Of a DNA stretch of 64,000 nucleotides, positions 42,357 to 54,957 are shown one piece after another. Under the pieces are notes generated by a model. It was not told the origin of the DNA, searched no databases, and was given only the letters and a program-made list of their open reading frames with translations. Source of the stretch: Gyromitra esculenta (Eukaryota; Ascomycota; Pezizomycetes; Pezizales; Discinaceae); NCBI GenBank assembly GCA_038503075.1, contig JBCAML010000009.1:930001-994000 (forward strand). The letters are read 5' to 3'. The stretch's first letter is position 1; each line of letters begins with the position of its first letter. The position numbers were made by a program, and so were the translations under genes.

Positions 42357-42765
42357 TTTCACGGATGAAATCAACTGATGGGTTAGGGTTATGTAAAGGG
42401 TTGTAACAGGTTATGGGGGTTAAAAGAATAATGTCTTTGTTCGGTATCTTTCAATTAAAAGTTTTCAGTAGGAAAGTGGGGTATTTAAGCGAGGGATTTC
42501 AGTCATTCTTGTTGTTTTTCTTCTCTTTCCTTAAGCAACGTTCTCATTTACCTTCTACTGTCTTTGTTCAAAATACTATCACAGTTCTACCTCAGAACCC
42601 TCGCTGTCACCGTGATCCTGCTGCACTTAAAACTAGCCTTGAGTTAGACCCTACGTAGAACTAGTAGAAACCTTGCACTCTGCGAACATGTTGGTACCTT
42701 GCTTAAGTAGCACTGCTCACCTTCAGGGATACTCAAGGGCTTAACAAGGGACCCCAACGGTGAGA
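42357..42765 (+). repeat. Gypsy-3 5' LTR (LTR1b)
   Basis: TTTCACGG...CGGTGAGA followed by TTACGTTGCTCC. Complementarity to the LTR AAGCAACGT is 8 nt here. Confidence 0.93.
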
Positions 42766-42921
42766 TTACGTTGCTCCTCTACTCCTTCTACCGCTGATCA
42801 CCATGAGCACCTCTGCTCCTGTTGACCCATCCTCCTCCGAAGGAGCTGCTGTCCCCACTCAACGGTTCCACACTAGCGAAGCCTTTGCCCGAGATATCAG
42901 AGACAATGTCGCTGAGTTGTA

Positions 42922-44377
42922 CAGTCCCTATTCAGAAGTCTTCGTGATCGCTTAGTCAGCGCCTCCCTCACCAAGAAAAGTGAAGTTAACGAGCTCAAAG
43001 AAAAAATCAAATTACACAACCGCCAGGCTAGCTACACGCTCCTAATTAAAAATATAGATAATAGTGAGAAGTGATTATAAGTTAAATAAAGAAAATAAGA
43101 AAAATAATAAGAAAAGCCCGAAAATTTGAACTAGTACTTGGTATACCATCCTTTAGCTTTAATAACCGCTTCCACTCTCCTGGGCATAGACCTCCATAAC
43201 TTCTCAAAGAATTCTTCAGGAATGGTGTCCCAAACTAGTGGTAATACCTCCGCCAGCTTCTGCCTAACTGCATCTTTACCTCCAGGTGTTTCCGAGATTT
43301 TTGGGTATTGAATTTGAAGCCTTTTTTTAAGCTCAACCCAGACATGCTCAATTGGGTTTAGATCAGGTGAATAGGGAGGATGCTCGTCAACTTGAATACC
43401 AGTAGATTCAAGCCACTCCATCACAATAATGGCTTTATGGACTGGTGCATTGTCTTGCATAAATACTGCATCGCCGAGAGTAGATTGGATCCTGAGCATT
43501 ACTGGAAGAAGGAGGTATTGGAGAAGCTGAAGATAGACGTTTCTATCGACAGATTTGACGATTAGGGGCACAAATGTGCCTCGATTACGGCCCCAAAAGC
43601 AGCCCCAGACCATTAATGAAGAGCCTTTGCCTTTTGGCCGAGGATTAATGCATTCCTTAATCCACTTCTCAGGAGGTGTACGGAATACCCACACTTGGTG
43701 GGAATCTGAAGATTTCTCCACACTGCATTCATAGCTTCACAACACCCCTTCAAAATCCTCGGCAGTGCAGGTGCGTCTTTCTAAAGCCCATGCCAATCTC
43801 GCAGCTGCATGTTTATCCTTTAAAAGTGGACACTTTCTAGCTCGCCATTTCTTGATCCCTTCAGCCCTTAGAATCCGATCCACAGTTGATATTGAAACAG
43901 TTGGACAGTTGTTGTCGCGTAACTCTCGGCGCGTGATTGTGCGATTGCTGCGTGCAGCGTGTATCAATTGGCGTTTTTCTCGGCGGTTCAGTTTTTCGGG
44001 TCTTCCAGAGCGTGGAAGATTATCTCTATGTCCTCGCTGAGATGCGCGCTCAAGAAAGCTCTTTACCGTTGACCATGGCCTCCCTACTATGCTTGCAACT
44101 GTTGCAATTACCCCAATTGAATAAAATAACCCGATGATTAGGCCCTTCTCCATGCGACCCATTTGGCGGTGAGTGGTTTTAGGCTGTTTGCTTGCCGACA
44201 ATGGTTTTCTCGGGGTCGCCTCTACTGTGATATCGAACAGGGGCTTTTGCTTCCGGGGCGCCATTTTAGTTTGCTTGCATTCAAGTTCACTCACTGTGAC
44301 GCTCGGAAGCGAGCTCGGAAGCATTTTGATGGGGAGGCGCTGACTACGTGATCACGAAGACTTCTGAATAGGGACTG
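42922..44377 (-). mobile_element. Tc1-family transposon
   Basis: About 46-bp TIRs (CAGTCCCTATTCAGAAGTCT...) with very few mismatches, flanked by TA (42920-42921 and 44378-44379). 1,456 bp with a single transposase gene. Inserted in Gypsy-3 gag. Confidence 0.95.
43131..44264 (-). pseudogene. Tc1-type transposase with one stop codon
   Basis: The likely start MAPRKQKPLFDITVEATPRK (ATG at 44264) gives about 377 residues, normal for Tc1. Paired HTH region (IATVASIVGRPWSTVKSFLE, SGRPEKLNRREKRQL, GRP-like spacer), then the catalytic region. A single TGA at 43737-43739 falls where Trp is expected, and the first catalytic Asp of SDE appears as Tyr (SYECSVE). The second Asp (VFMQDNAPVH) and the Glu (SPDLNPIEHVWVELK) are kept with 34 residues between them (DD34E). 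Inactive by these two changes but otherwise well preserved. Confidence 0.92.
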
Positions 44378-44762
44378 TATAACCAATTCCAAGACCTCTA
44401 TCAGGCTCTGGAGGACCAAATAGACGTCCTCCAAAAGAACGAAAGAGATGCTGCGATCAAACTCAGCACCGCTGAAATAAGGGTAGAGAATGCCCTCCGC
44501 CATGCCCAAGAACAAGAACAACAGGTCCAGGAAGCCTCAACCCTCATCGGCAGGCTACGACAGGAATGAAATGAAGCACAGGCCGCCACCCAAGCCCCCC
44601 CAGCTCCACCAAACCTCACCGCCACCCCACCCTCAGCTCCATCTGTCACTGCTCACCGATCAGAACACATGCCAGATCAGGAGAAATTCGACGGATCACA
44701 AGCTAAACTAGCTGGCTTCTTGCTCCAACTTTGTTCTAAACTCGTCGTCAACAGGGACTGAG

Positions 44763-45499
44763 TGTAACGGATCTGCAATACCGTTACCTGCAGTGAAGCA
44801 TAATAGTACCGGACAAGCAGAGAAGTAGTAAGGATCAGCATGAGTGGTGTAGCTACCACATGCTAGACGATACCTGCTACTCTGCTGTTTCTATGGAATG
44901 GAACCAGCGAGAATAACATTAGCTGACGAGCCAATGATATATCTCCAGTGATACCAAACACAGGAAGCTCCTGTGGTGGTGTTCCCAATTCATCTGTGCA
45001 TGAACCAGCGGCCCAGAGCCATTGGTGCGGCAATAGGGAATCTATTAAGTGCAGGACACCTCACATGCAACAATAGACTGATCAGCGTCAAGTCCTGCAT
45101 CCAGCAGAGGCATGGCATGCAGCTGGCAGATCTAGAAGGTCTAACTGAACAGAACAACCGAGGAGTGCCGGAGAGCGCCGAAGAGATAATTAGCTGAATC
45201 CTGATGTGCCCCCGCCTGCAATAGCATGGCATGTTCTCAGGGTCTTGACTGGCCCCCAGGAGAGTAGAACAGAAAGAGGACGGCCAGTCAGCAGTACAAT
45301 AAAGATAGTGCATGACCCCGCCACCTGTTGCTCTTCTTCCCAGTCTCATCAGGCAGAATACTACCAAGTAGAGCCCTTAAGATTATTGAGTACCCTGCAA
45401 GAAAATACTCTTAACATCTCAACCAGATTTCCAGTATTTGCAACCTCCGTATCCCTATACCTATTCCCACTACAGAGCAGTAGGACTACCCCTGTTACA
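44763..45499 (+). mobile_element. Solo LTR3
   Basis: TGTAACGG...CTGTTACA, 737 bp, with TSD CTGAG (44758-44762 and 45500-45504). Inserted in Gypsy-3 gag. Confidence 0.93.
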
Positions 45500-45631
45500 C
45501 TGAGTCGCCAACGAAAATACCATGAGTCTCTCTATGATCAACCACAGGGAAGGAGCAGCCCTGGAACTAATCCGTCACACTGTCCTCCCCTCTGGCCTTA
45601 CCACCTGGACCAATGCAGCAGCCCTCATCGC

Positions 45632-46575
45632 TGTAAGACCAGTACTTCTTACCGCACAGGAAATCTCCAAGAAGCTTTAGATAACAATCTAGACGCTATA
45701 ACCTGGCCGGTTGCTATCTGCAGCACAATACACAGGTGCAAGTCCTAACTGCTTCTTATGAACCGCTAAAAGATAACCGTAGAGTTCAAAGTAGGGATTG
45801 AGCAAAGTTCCATGAAGAACTTACAATAGTAAGGTTTTAATAACTAACACTGAAGGGCCAAGGCCTTGCTAGGCGAGATAAAAGTAATTCACAAGTAAAA
45901 GAGTAAATTGCACGGAAGTGATTTTGCTAGAAACAATATAATATTGATAAGGCTCGTTCTTTGTTGCTAATGATCCGACTCAGAGTTTACATCCACTGCG
46001 AGAGTATTTATAATGCCTCCTCTCTACTATGTTAGGGTATAGTGTGGTGTACAGGCGCTAACTACAATAACAACATGAAACCACTTCGCCTTATCTCCAT
46101 ACCCGATACCCCATTGAGTTCCCTGGCCCCTACCCGTGATTCTCTGAGCAGTATGCATGTAGGTAACACGGGAGTTACGTATTCGTCTTCATTGCGTTTG
46201 TCTCTTTGAGATGATCATTTCGCCTATCCAAATCGTTGCGTAGCATTGCGTTCCCTTATCTTTGTCAGTCTGTAACTCCACCAGTTTTGGTCTGATTCGC
46301 AATCCGTTTGAACCATAGCGAAGCCAGACACTTCCCCTACATACCCTCCAGGTTCCATTCCGCCGGACGGTTTTGCTTGACGGTCTAGGGGTTACTTTTG
46401 CCCTCCGGGACAGGTCTTTTCTGGTGCTGTCCCCCTTCTCCAAATACTATACCTATTGGAAGGATTGGGGGCAGGGTAACAGGCACCAGTCCCGATCCGG
46501 AAGGTGCTAAGGTAGGGTAACTCCAAAGATAGGGTAACTCCAGGGCCAGGAACTCCTTCAGGTATAGGTATAACA
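45632..46575 (-). mobile_element. Solo LTR2 (copy B)
   Basis: TGTAAGACC...GGTATAACA, 944 bp, with TSD ATCGC (45627-45631 and 46576-46580). Inserted in Gypsy-3 gag. Very similar to copy A. Confidence 0.93.
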
Positions 46576-47286
46576 ATCGCCGCTTTAGAAACAGCCTTTG
46601 GAGATCCTGACCCCACTGTCACCGCCCAATGAGAATTGCATCAACTTTGCCAAGACAAAAGGGACTTCTCGGCCTACTTAGCAGATTTCCAAAGAATCAT
46701 GGGGCAACTCAATTTCGTTGAAAACTTGAAAATAGATGCCTTGGAACAAGCAATGTCTGAAGAACTGAAGGAAGCCATGGACTTCTCTGCCACTCCCCCA
46801 ATACCCTTAAAGAGATGATTCTCATTCTTACCCAGCTGAATAACCATATCCGAGCCCGCAGGACAGAGAAACGGGAAATGCTCTTGATTGTATGGGACAA
46901 TTCAGTGCTCCTACAAACGCAATTACCCCTTTTGTCCCTGCCTCATCCTTCATACCAGGAGGCCTTGCCCCTACGGATCTCTCTTTCGGCCGCACCAGCA
47001 ATATCTTGCGCCCCTCTCAGGATCAACGATATACCATGGTTAATGGAAGAAGAAAGCTCTCAGAGGAAGAAAAACAGTGGCACCGCTCCACTGGAAAATG
47101 TATGTTCTGCGCCGCTCCTGACCACTCCTATGCCAATTGCCCCTCAGCCCCCAAGAAACCCGCCATGAGAGGAGCCCTCACCAACCTTGCCAATGCCCCT
47201 CCTGCCTCCTCCGCCCATCAACTTCCTCCTCCTCCACTACCCCCTCAGTTTTTCGCTATTGATGCACCTGGCGCCTCAGACGAATC

Positions 47287-47330
47287 TTTAAACTTGTTCC
47301 ACTGAAGTCGACCAGTGACCCTGCTTCGGT
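47287..47330 (+). promoter_or_regulatory. -1 frameshift signal of Gypsy-3
   Basis: T TTA AAC (47287-47293) in the gag frame, then ACTGAAG (47301-47307) pairs with CTTCGGT (47324-47330), including one G-U pair. The loop sequence is nearly the same as in Gypsy-1 and -2. Pol is in the -1 frame. Confidence 0.78.
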
Positions 47331-48549
47331 TCCTTTTTCCTTACCTTTGTCATCGTTTTCAATCTCGGGTTTTACAGTGTCAAACATGTGTGTGGAGGTT
47401 CAGCTGGATGAGGATCATTTTGTTATTTCATGTAAAATCTCCCATAGCAATAAAATCATCCAAACCCATGCACTATTGGACACGGGAGCATCGGGCTTTG
47501 CTTTCATTGATAAGGAATTTGCAAGTCACGATTCCCTACCACTTCTCGCCCTAGAAAATCCCAGACAACTTGAGGTAATCAATGGTCGACCTGTTGCCTC
47601 AGGCACTATCACACACATAGCCAACCTCAACATATCTATCCAAGAACATCACGAACAAGCCCCCTGTTCTGTGACCCAACTTGGTCACTACCCGTTGGTA
47701 CTAGGAATCCCATGGATGAATCATCATGATAACAACCTTCACTTTGCCAATAAACGCATCGAGTTTAACTCCAAACTCCGCACCACTCATTGCGCCCCCT
47801 ATTCCCCAATTGTATCCACCTCAGCAATCCCCGCTCCTCCTAAGCTAAACCTATCCTTTATTGGTGCCGTCAGCTTTAGAACCCTCACCAGGAAACACAC
47901 CTCCCAGGCTTATGCCATGTCCCTTTATGAAAGTAATAGAATCCTAGAGGAAAAGACCACCAAAGAAGAATGGAAAGCAAGGATACCTGCCGAATATCAT
48001 TACTTTCTAGATATGTTCGACAAAAAGAAAGCCCAAGGACTACCTCCCCGCCGCTCCTATGACCATAAAATACAGCTAATGGAAGGAACGGACACTCTCT
48101 TCAGACCCTTGTATGGAATGTGCAGAGAAGAACTTATTGTTCTAAAGAAGTACATTGAGGACAATCTGGAGAAGGGTTTTATTTGTGCTAGCTCCTTCCT
48201 GCTGGGTCTCCTGTTCTGTTCTTGAAAAAAGCTGATGGCTCCTTACAGTTGTGTGTTGACTATTGTGGCCTGAATGCAATCACTGTCAACGACAGCTATA
48301 CTTCACTGCTAATTCGAGAAACTTTAGACCACTTAGCAAAAGCTCAGTGGTATACCAAGTTGGATCAGCGAGACGGTTAACACCAGGTCCACATTGCCAA
48401 AGGGGACGAATGGAAGACACCTTTCCGTGCACACTACGGACTTTATGAATTCCAAGTCATGCCATTCGGTCTGACCAATGCCCCTGGAACATTCCAACAC
48501 TTTGTCAACGATTGCCTCACAGAATACCTCGATATCTTTTGTACCGCCT

Positions 48550-48961
48550 TCTCACGGTTGACTCTCTCGTCAAGCCCTTCAGTATCTCTGAAGGTAAGCT
48601 GTGCTACTTAAGCGAGATTCTAACTCGCTCGAAGAGTGCGATGTTTCTACAAGTTCTACGATGAGTCTACTTCAAGGCGAAGTAGCGGCGATATTTCACA
48701 GCGACAGCGAGGGTTCTGAGGTAGAACCGGGATAGTATTCGATAGTTACAGCAGAAGGTAACAAGAACGTTGCTTAAGGAAAGAAGGAGAAAAAGACACA
48801 AGCGAAGAAAATCCATCTCTTAAATACCCCGCTTTTCAACCATTATGACTCATAGCCGAGAAATAACCGAGACAACCAAAACACAAAAACATTATAGCTC
48901 TTAACCAAAACCACAACTCCCACAATATCCTGGACTCGATTACCTCTTTATATCCGTGAAA
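48550..48961 (-). mobile_element. Solo LTR1b in the Gypsy-3 RT active site
   Basis: TCTCACGG...TATCCGTGAAA with TSD CGCCT (48545-48549 and 48962-48966). Removing it restores CTAYLDDI. Confidence 0.93.
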
Positions 48962-50408
48962 CGCCTACCTAGATGACATCCTTATCTACAGCAATACCTT
49001 TGCTGAACATCAAATCCATGTTCGAAAGGTCCTCCAAACGCTCAAAGATAATGACATTCTGTTGAAACCTGAGAAATGTGAGTTCGAGGTACAGACCACC
49101 AAATACCTGGGCCTCATCCTCACCCCCGATGGCATTAAGATGGATGAGGAAAAACTCAAGGCTGTCCGAGAATGGAATACACCAAAAGTGTTAAGGATGT
49201 CCAAGCTTTCCTAGGTTTCGCCAATTTTTACCATCGATTTATCCTAGGATTCTCGAAACTGGCCTCACCCCTCACAGCCCTTACAAAGAAGGGAATTAAC
49301 TTTGAATGGAACGTTGAAGCAGATATCGCCTTCAAAAATCTAAAACACGCTTTTACCACTGCCCCAATCCTTATCCATTTTGACCCTGACCAAAAAATCA
49401 TAGTAGAGACTGGCGCCTCTGATTTCGTTTCTGAAGGTGTGCTGTCCCAATATGATGATGCCAGAGTATTGCATCCTGTAGCCTTCTTCTCCAAGAAGCA
49501 TTCCCCCGCTGAATGCAACTATGAGATCTATGATAAGGAACTACTTGCCATTATCTGTGTATTCGAGGAATGGCGCCCGGAACTAGGAGGTTCTAAACAC
49601 CCGATCGATGTGATTAGCGACCATAAAAATCTCGAGTACTTCATGAGTACCAAACAACTAAATTGACGCCAAGCTAGATGGGCGGAATATTTGTCCCGCT
49701 TCGATTTTGTAATAACGTATCGACCAGGAAGCCAGGGAGGAAAGCCTGATGCACTCACTAGGAGATCAGGAGATCTCCCCAAAGAAGGGGATGAAAGACT
49801 AGCACACCAGAGCCAAGTAGTGCTGAAAAAGGAGAACATTGATCCTAAGCTAAGTTTGTTGTTGGCTTCTTTGTCAAATGAAGCCGCTGAACTGGATGCC
49901 CCCTATCCAAACTCTCAAAGAAGGATATGCAGCTGACAAATTCGCTGAAAAATCCTCCTAGCGCTAAAGAATAAAGACCAATGATCAAAGGAAATCACCT
50001 TAAGTGAATGCAAGGAGGAAAACGGAAGGCTTTGCTATCGAGACTGTATCCACGTTCCGGACTTTAACCCTCTCTGCTTTGAACATATCGGGAGGCATCA
50101 CGATACCCCTGCTGCAGGTCACCCAGGACGGGATAAAACCTTTGAACTCCTCACTAGACGCTTTTATTGGCCTAAGATGAGGGAGCTAATCAACTGTTAT
50201 GTAAGCAACTGCCATATCTGTCAGAAAGCAAAACTGGCGACTCAGCAAACTCGAGGAGTCCTTCGCCCATTACCCATCCCAAACTGCCCTTGGCAGGATA
50301 TTTCTATGGACTTTGTTACAGGCCTCCTGAAATTGAATGGCTATGACACTATTATGGTAGTGGTGGATCATTTATCAAAAATGCAACACCTAGTTCTGTG
50401 TAATACTA

Positions 50409-50818
50409 TATCACGGTTTGATCCTGTTTAAGCCCTTCTGTATCCCAGAAGGTGAGCGGAGCTACTTAAACAAGAATCGTTGTGATAAGAGTGACGAAGT
50501 TTTCTATAGGTCCTACATGGGTCTAACTCAAGGCGAGTTAAGTGTAACTGTTTTCACAGCGACAGCGACCACAGGGATTCTGAGGTAGAATTGAGGTAGT
50601 ATTAAAACAATACAGTAGAAGTAAAATAAGAACGTTGCTTAGGAAAAGAAGAAGAATACAAAGAACGAGTGAAACCCCTCACTTAAATACCCCACTTTTT
50701 ACTCAACAAACTCGATAACTGATAACAACCGAAATACAATAACCTTATATGACAACCAAAATCCATCGCAACCATGAAACTGAAATCTAACCCTGTACCC
50801 AATCCTTAATCCGTGAAA
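50409..50818 (-). mobile_element. Solo LTR1b in Gypsy-3 integrase
   Basis: TATCACGG...AATCCGTGAAA with TSD TACTA (50404-50408 and 50819-50823). Confidence 0.92.
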
Positions 50819-51797
50819 TACTACTGTCAATTCACAGGACGTCACAGACCTCTATCTTCAACATGTCTGGAAACTCCACGGCCTACCAACCCATGTCACT
50901 TCCCATTGGGGTACACAGTTCACAGCCCATTTCTGGAAAAACCTTTGCCAATGCCTTGGAATCAAAGCCTGGATGTCTACAGCTTTTCATCCTGAAACTG
51001 AAGGTCTAACGGAACGATTAAATGCTGTTATGGAACAATACCTATGTTCCTATGTGTCCTATCAACAAGAGGACTGGAGTAAATGGTTACCTATGTCAGA
51101 GTTCTCCGCTAATAACCAAAAATCCGCGAGTACCAAGGTTTCCCGTTCTTTGCCAATTACAGTTACCATCCTCACTTTGATACTTCTGTTATCCCCTTGA
51201 TAGCTATTGCTCAGAGCTTAGATGCATCTACCTTTGCTGTTACCATGCAAGAGTTGTATGACTATCTTAGAAAGCAAATTCGAATGGCCCAGGATATTCA
51301 AGAGATGTTGACCAATAAACATCGGACACCTGCCCCAGCTTACCAAGTAAATGATCAAGTCTTCGTTTCGATGAAAAATATAAGGAGTACCTGTAACACC
51401 AGAAAGCTGGACTGGAAATGGATGGGACTTTATCCAGTTAAGAAGATAGTGTCCCCCTTCACCTATGAGATTGATCTACCACCCTCGGTTAAGTATCACT
51501 CTGTCTTTCATGTTTCTTTATTGAAACCTGCCACCAATGATGCTCTCCTGGGTCAAGTTGTACCTCCACCAGTGCCAGTTATCGTTAACGATCAGGAAAA
51601 GTACTATATCGAGAAGATCTTGGACCAACAAACCCATCAAGGACAATTACAATATCTTGTTGAATGGACAGGCTATGGTCATTCCACCTGGGAACCGGCA
51701 GAAGACATCCAAGACACTTTCACACTTGATACGTTCTTAACTACGATAACTATTGTCACTCCTAGTGTTCACAGGAGCTCACGCTTGAGAGGAGGGG

Positions 51798-52208
51798 TTT
51801 CATGGATAGGAATAAGTAAAAAGGTCTAGGATAATTTGTTGGTTGCAATGGTTTTGAGTTATGGATATAATGTCTTGTTGTTCTGTTGTTTCTCGCTTAT
51901 GACTCATTTGGTACGAAAAGTGAGGTATTTAAGCAAAGGATTTTAGTCGTTTTTGTTCTCTTTCTTCTTCTTTTCTTTAGCAACGTTCTCGTTTCACTTC
52001 TACCTGTATTACTTTAATACTACTGTGATTCTACTTTAGAATCCTTGCTGTCACTGGTTACCTTGCTGCATCTATCTCACCTTGAGATAAAACATACATA
52101 GAACTTGTAGAAACTTTGCACTCCTCGAACATGTTAAGTACTTCGCTTAAGTAGCACTGCTTACCCTCAGGGATACTGAAGGGCTTAACGAAGAACTGCA
52201 CCATGAGA
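51798..52208 (+). mobile_element. Solo LTR1 in the Gypsy-3 polypurine tract
   Basis: TTTCATGG...CCATGAGA with TSD AGGGG (51793-51797 and 52209-52213). It looks like a tandem LTR, but the true 3' LTR starts at 52218. Confidence 0.9.
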
Positions 52209-52217
52209 AGGGGCTAC

Positions 52218-52348
52218 TTTCATGGATGAAGTCAAGTGATGGGTTAGGGTTCGGTAAAGCACTGTAACGGGTTATGGGGGTTAAAAGAATAATGTCTTTG
52301 TTGTTCGGTATCTTTCAGTTAAAAGTTATCAGTAGGAAAGCGGGGTAT
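52218..52348 (+). repeat. Gypsy-3 3' LTR, truncated
   Basis: Matches the 5' LTR (TTAAAAGAATAATGTCTTTG, AAAGCGGGGTAT) up to 52348, where Gypsy-4 begins. The rest probably lies beyond the window. Confidence 0.88.
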
Positions 52349-53084
52349 TGTAACAGATCTACAATACCGTTACCTGCAGTGAAGCATAATAGTACCGGGC
52401 AAGCAGAGAGGTAGTAAGGATCAACATGAGTGGTGTAGCTACCACATGTTAGAGGATTCCTGCTACCCTGCTGTTCCGATGGATTGGAACCAACGAGAAT
52501 AACATTAGCTGACAAGCCAATGATATATCTCCGGAGAAATCAAACACAGGAAGCTCCTGTGGTGGTGTTCCCAATCCATCTGTGCATGAACCAGTGGCCC
52601 AGAGCCATTGGTGCGGCAATAGGGAGTCTATTAAGTGCAGGACAGCTCACATGCAACAGTAGACTGATCAGCGCCAATTCCTGCATCCAGCATAGGCATG
52701 GCATGCAGCTGGCGGATCTAGAAAGTCTAACTGGACAGAACAACCGAGGAATACCGGAGAGCGCCGAAGTAATCATTAGCTGAATCCTGAGGTGCCCCGC
52801 TCACAATAGCTTGGCATGTTCTCAGGGTCATGACGGGCCCCCAGCAGAGTAGAACAGAAAGAGGAAGGCATGTCAGCAGCACTATAAAGATAGTGCATAA
52901 CCCCGCCACCTGTTGCTCTTCTTCCCAGTCTCATCAGGCAGAATACTACCAAATAGAGCCCTTAAGATTATTGAGTACTTTGCACGAAAATACTCTTCAC
53001 ATCTCAACCTGATTTCTAGTATTTGCAACGGCCATATTCCTATACCTATTCCCACTACAGAGCAGTAGGACTACCCCCGTTCCA
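52349..53084 (+). repeat. Gypsy-4 5' LTR (LTR3)
   Basis: TGTAACAG...CCGTTCCA, 736 bp, with the TATAAAG box near 52881. Confidence 0.85.
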
Positions 53085-53147
53085 GTATAATCTTAAGGCT
53101 TCAATCACCTTGAGATTCATTCCGATAAGCACAGCCTCTCGTCACAT

Positions 53148-53327
53148 GCTTAGGTCCTGGATTTGGGAACTTCTATCCCTCACCTGCTGTAGTATCGCCA
53201 GGGAATAGCACCAGTCATCCCTCTCAGAAGAGGTCATTCCAGACTGGTTAGACGAAACCTACCTTCTACAGAACTGTAGACCAGCACCATTGGTTCCAGA
53301 GCGCCTATACCCCTTACACACCCTACA
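53148..53327 (+). pseudogene. Gypsy-4 leader ORF with WLD motif, one stop
   Basis: ATG at 53148 reads MLRSWIWELLSLTCCSIARE, then TAG (53206-53208), then in the same frame HQSSLSEEVIPDWLDETYLL and QNC. Layout and motif match the Gypsy-2 and LTR2 leader ORFs: a short hydrophobic/Trp start, a Cys, and P-D-W-L-D near the end. The frame runs on into gag in another frame. Confidence 0.5.
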
Positions 53328-54566
53328 ATGCTTCCAAAAGCCAGCACATCATCTACACCCACAATTGCAGCACCCCCTGAGGTCCTCGCCATTACCTGGG
53401 AACCCAAGGAACTTGCAGTTGGGCAAGATGATCTCTTGCAGCTAATCAAAAACCCACGCTCTACAATTCAGAAGTACATCCCCGAAATTAAGCCACCATG
53501 GACAGACAACACCACAGTTACCGTTCTAGACTTCTTCAATACGGTCCAAGATGCGCTAAAGGATTATGTTGATATGAATGTTCAAAAATCATTCTCCAAA
53601 ATCAGCATCCTTGTAGAGCGGCAGAAAGTGGAAGAGTTTGTCCTGGGAGAGGCGATGAAATATCTCAATGAAGAAATACTGGGCTGCCAGAGGATAATCC
53701 AACAACTTTTAACTGAAAAGACTCAAGTTCTCGATGATCCAATGGACTCAGACATCCCGGTAGCAGTCTCGTTCCCCCCTAACTTTTTGCTCCAAATTCA
53801 GGAAGCAATTGATAACGGCCAGCTACACATCCAAGCACCCCTGCCGCCACCAAAGAAGAAGAAAGGAAAGCGGAGAGAGAGAGCTAACACTTTCTCCCCT
53901 GAAGAATTTCCTATAACCATTCACGCTACACCTCCCCCCCAAGAACCAATGATGCCAGCAAATCCGAGTGATACTGCCTTCCCTCCCCCTAGGAATTCAA
54001 CTAGGCTCCCCCCATTGCTGCTGCCTCCTAGATTTGGCAAAGATTTAACAGCATTTGGACGAGACCCACCACCTCCAGGAGCCCCGCCACCAGTACCACC
54101 ATGGGCTAATCCCCCACCAGGAAACCGTGGCGAGGCCAGCGGAAGTGGAAGGATAGGAAAGGAGGAAGAAGGAAAAGGAGATGGAGGGATAGGTGGCAGT
54201 AGTGCAGAAGGAGGAGGATTAGCTGGTGGAGGAGGAGGAGACCCGGGAGACGACAGTAGCAGTGGGAGCTCAGAAGGAGGAGAAAGGGATAAGAAGAAGT
54301 GGAGGAAGTATTTGCGCAAAAAAGGACGGGAGCAGGAGGACAGAATGTTCAGACTTATCGAAGCAATGATGTCCGGCGGAACCACAACACCCTTCACCAG
54401 CAGAGGCAGATAACCGAAAGCACCTCAGCCCAGGAAGTTTAAGGGTGAAACCAGTGATGTGGACCAATTCCTCCGCCAATGCGACAATGTCTTTATCATT
54501 GAGGCATCCAGTTTTCAGCAAGAATCAATTAAGATCCGCGACACTGGTTACCTCCCAGAGGGTAAA
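53328..54566 (+). pseudogene. gag: Gypsy-4 gag, nonsense codon and LINE insertion
   Basis: MLPKASTSSTPTIAAPPEVL starts an N-terminal helical region (LDFFNTVQDALKDYVDMNVQ), followed by a long Pro/Gly/Ser-rich linker and basic KKKWRKYLRKKGREQED. TAA at 54411-54413 interrupts the frame, which then continues PKAPQPRKFKGETSDVDQF and ends KAAVNW at the LINE-B insertion. kFkG...v..Fl...., then aa.W is the retrotransposon gag core. A CAA-to-TAA change would explain the stop. Unrelated to the Gypsy-1, -2 and -3 gag. Confidence 0.8.
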
Positions 54567-54957
54567 GCAGCAGTCAACTGGTTTTTTTTTTTTGTTTAAA
54601 TAATTTGATTATTGTTTCTAGGTACAAAACTGCTTATGCAACACGAAAGTTATGAAGTCAAAACACCTATCCCCAACAGTAACCATCCACGCCCCAGGAT
54701 AACAAAAGAAAGAGATAAAGAAAATTAAATAAACCAAACCTATAGGTGAACCTATAGGGAAGTGACCCCAATGATCATAACAATGATCCCGCAATAAATG
54801 ACTTTAACAAGTAAGGAGATGTATCAATGTAGGTACTAAAAAGTAAAGAAAAAGAAGATGAAGAAACAGAAACTGCAGAAGATAATTGATCTGAGGTTCC
54901 AGTGAGTGATAGGGGGTACCAGGTATTCCACTTAGATGGGTAGCCAGTTGTAGTGTG

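Larger units (their letters stand above)
42803..47305 (+). pseudogene. gag: Gypsy-3 gag, split by Tc1, LTR3 and LTR2
   Basis: ATG at 42803 (MSTSAPVDPSSSEGAAV). Pieces 42803-42921, 44378-44762, 45500-45631 and 46576-47305 line up with Gypsy-2 gag. Removing Tc1 plus one TA gives ...VAELYNQFQDLYQALEDQ in frame. There are a TGA at the LTR3 junction, a frameshift near 46800 and other lesions. The zinc knuckle CMFCAAPDHSYANC is kept. The normal TAG after the slippery site is TTG, and the frame ends TGA at 47303-47305. Confidence 0.88.
47290..51829 (+). pseudogene. pol: Gypsy-3 pol, split by two LTR1 copies
   Basis: Open from the protease (LLDTGASG) to 48225, then frameshifts. RT is cut by LTR 48550-48961 exactly at CTA/YLDD. 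RNase H follows (49172-49666) with Gly for the catalytic Asp in ETGASDF. Then the H2C2 site, integrase cut by LTR 50409-50818, and an end with chromodomain (YLVEWTGYGHSTWEPAED) at 51197-51829. Several stops and indels; clearly inactive. Confidence 0.9.
42357..52348 (+). mobile_element. Gypsy-3, decayed Ty3/Gypsy chromovirus with six inner insertions
   Basis: 5' LTR 42357-42765, PBS-like ACGTTGCTC after it, gag and pol pieces in order, and the start of the 3' LTR at 52218 (cut by Gypsy-4). Inside are a Tc1, an LTR3, an LTR2 and three LTR1 copies, most with TSDs. It is close to Gypsy-2 in gag and pol, with several frameshifts and stops. Confidence 0.92.

Noticed and set aside
44973..45748. ORFs across 44973-45748 and similar ones at 14765-16293 and 33346-34132
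   Set aside because: All lie in LTR3 copies and recur in every copy on the non-transcribed or transcribed strand without start conservation.
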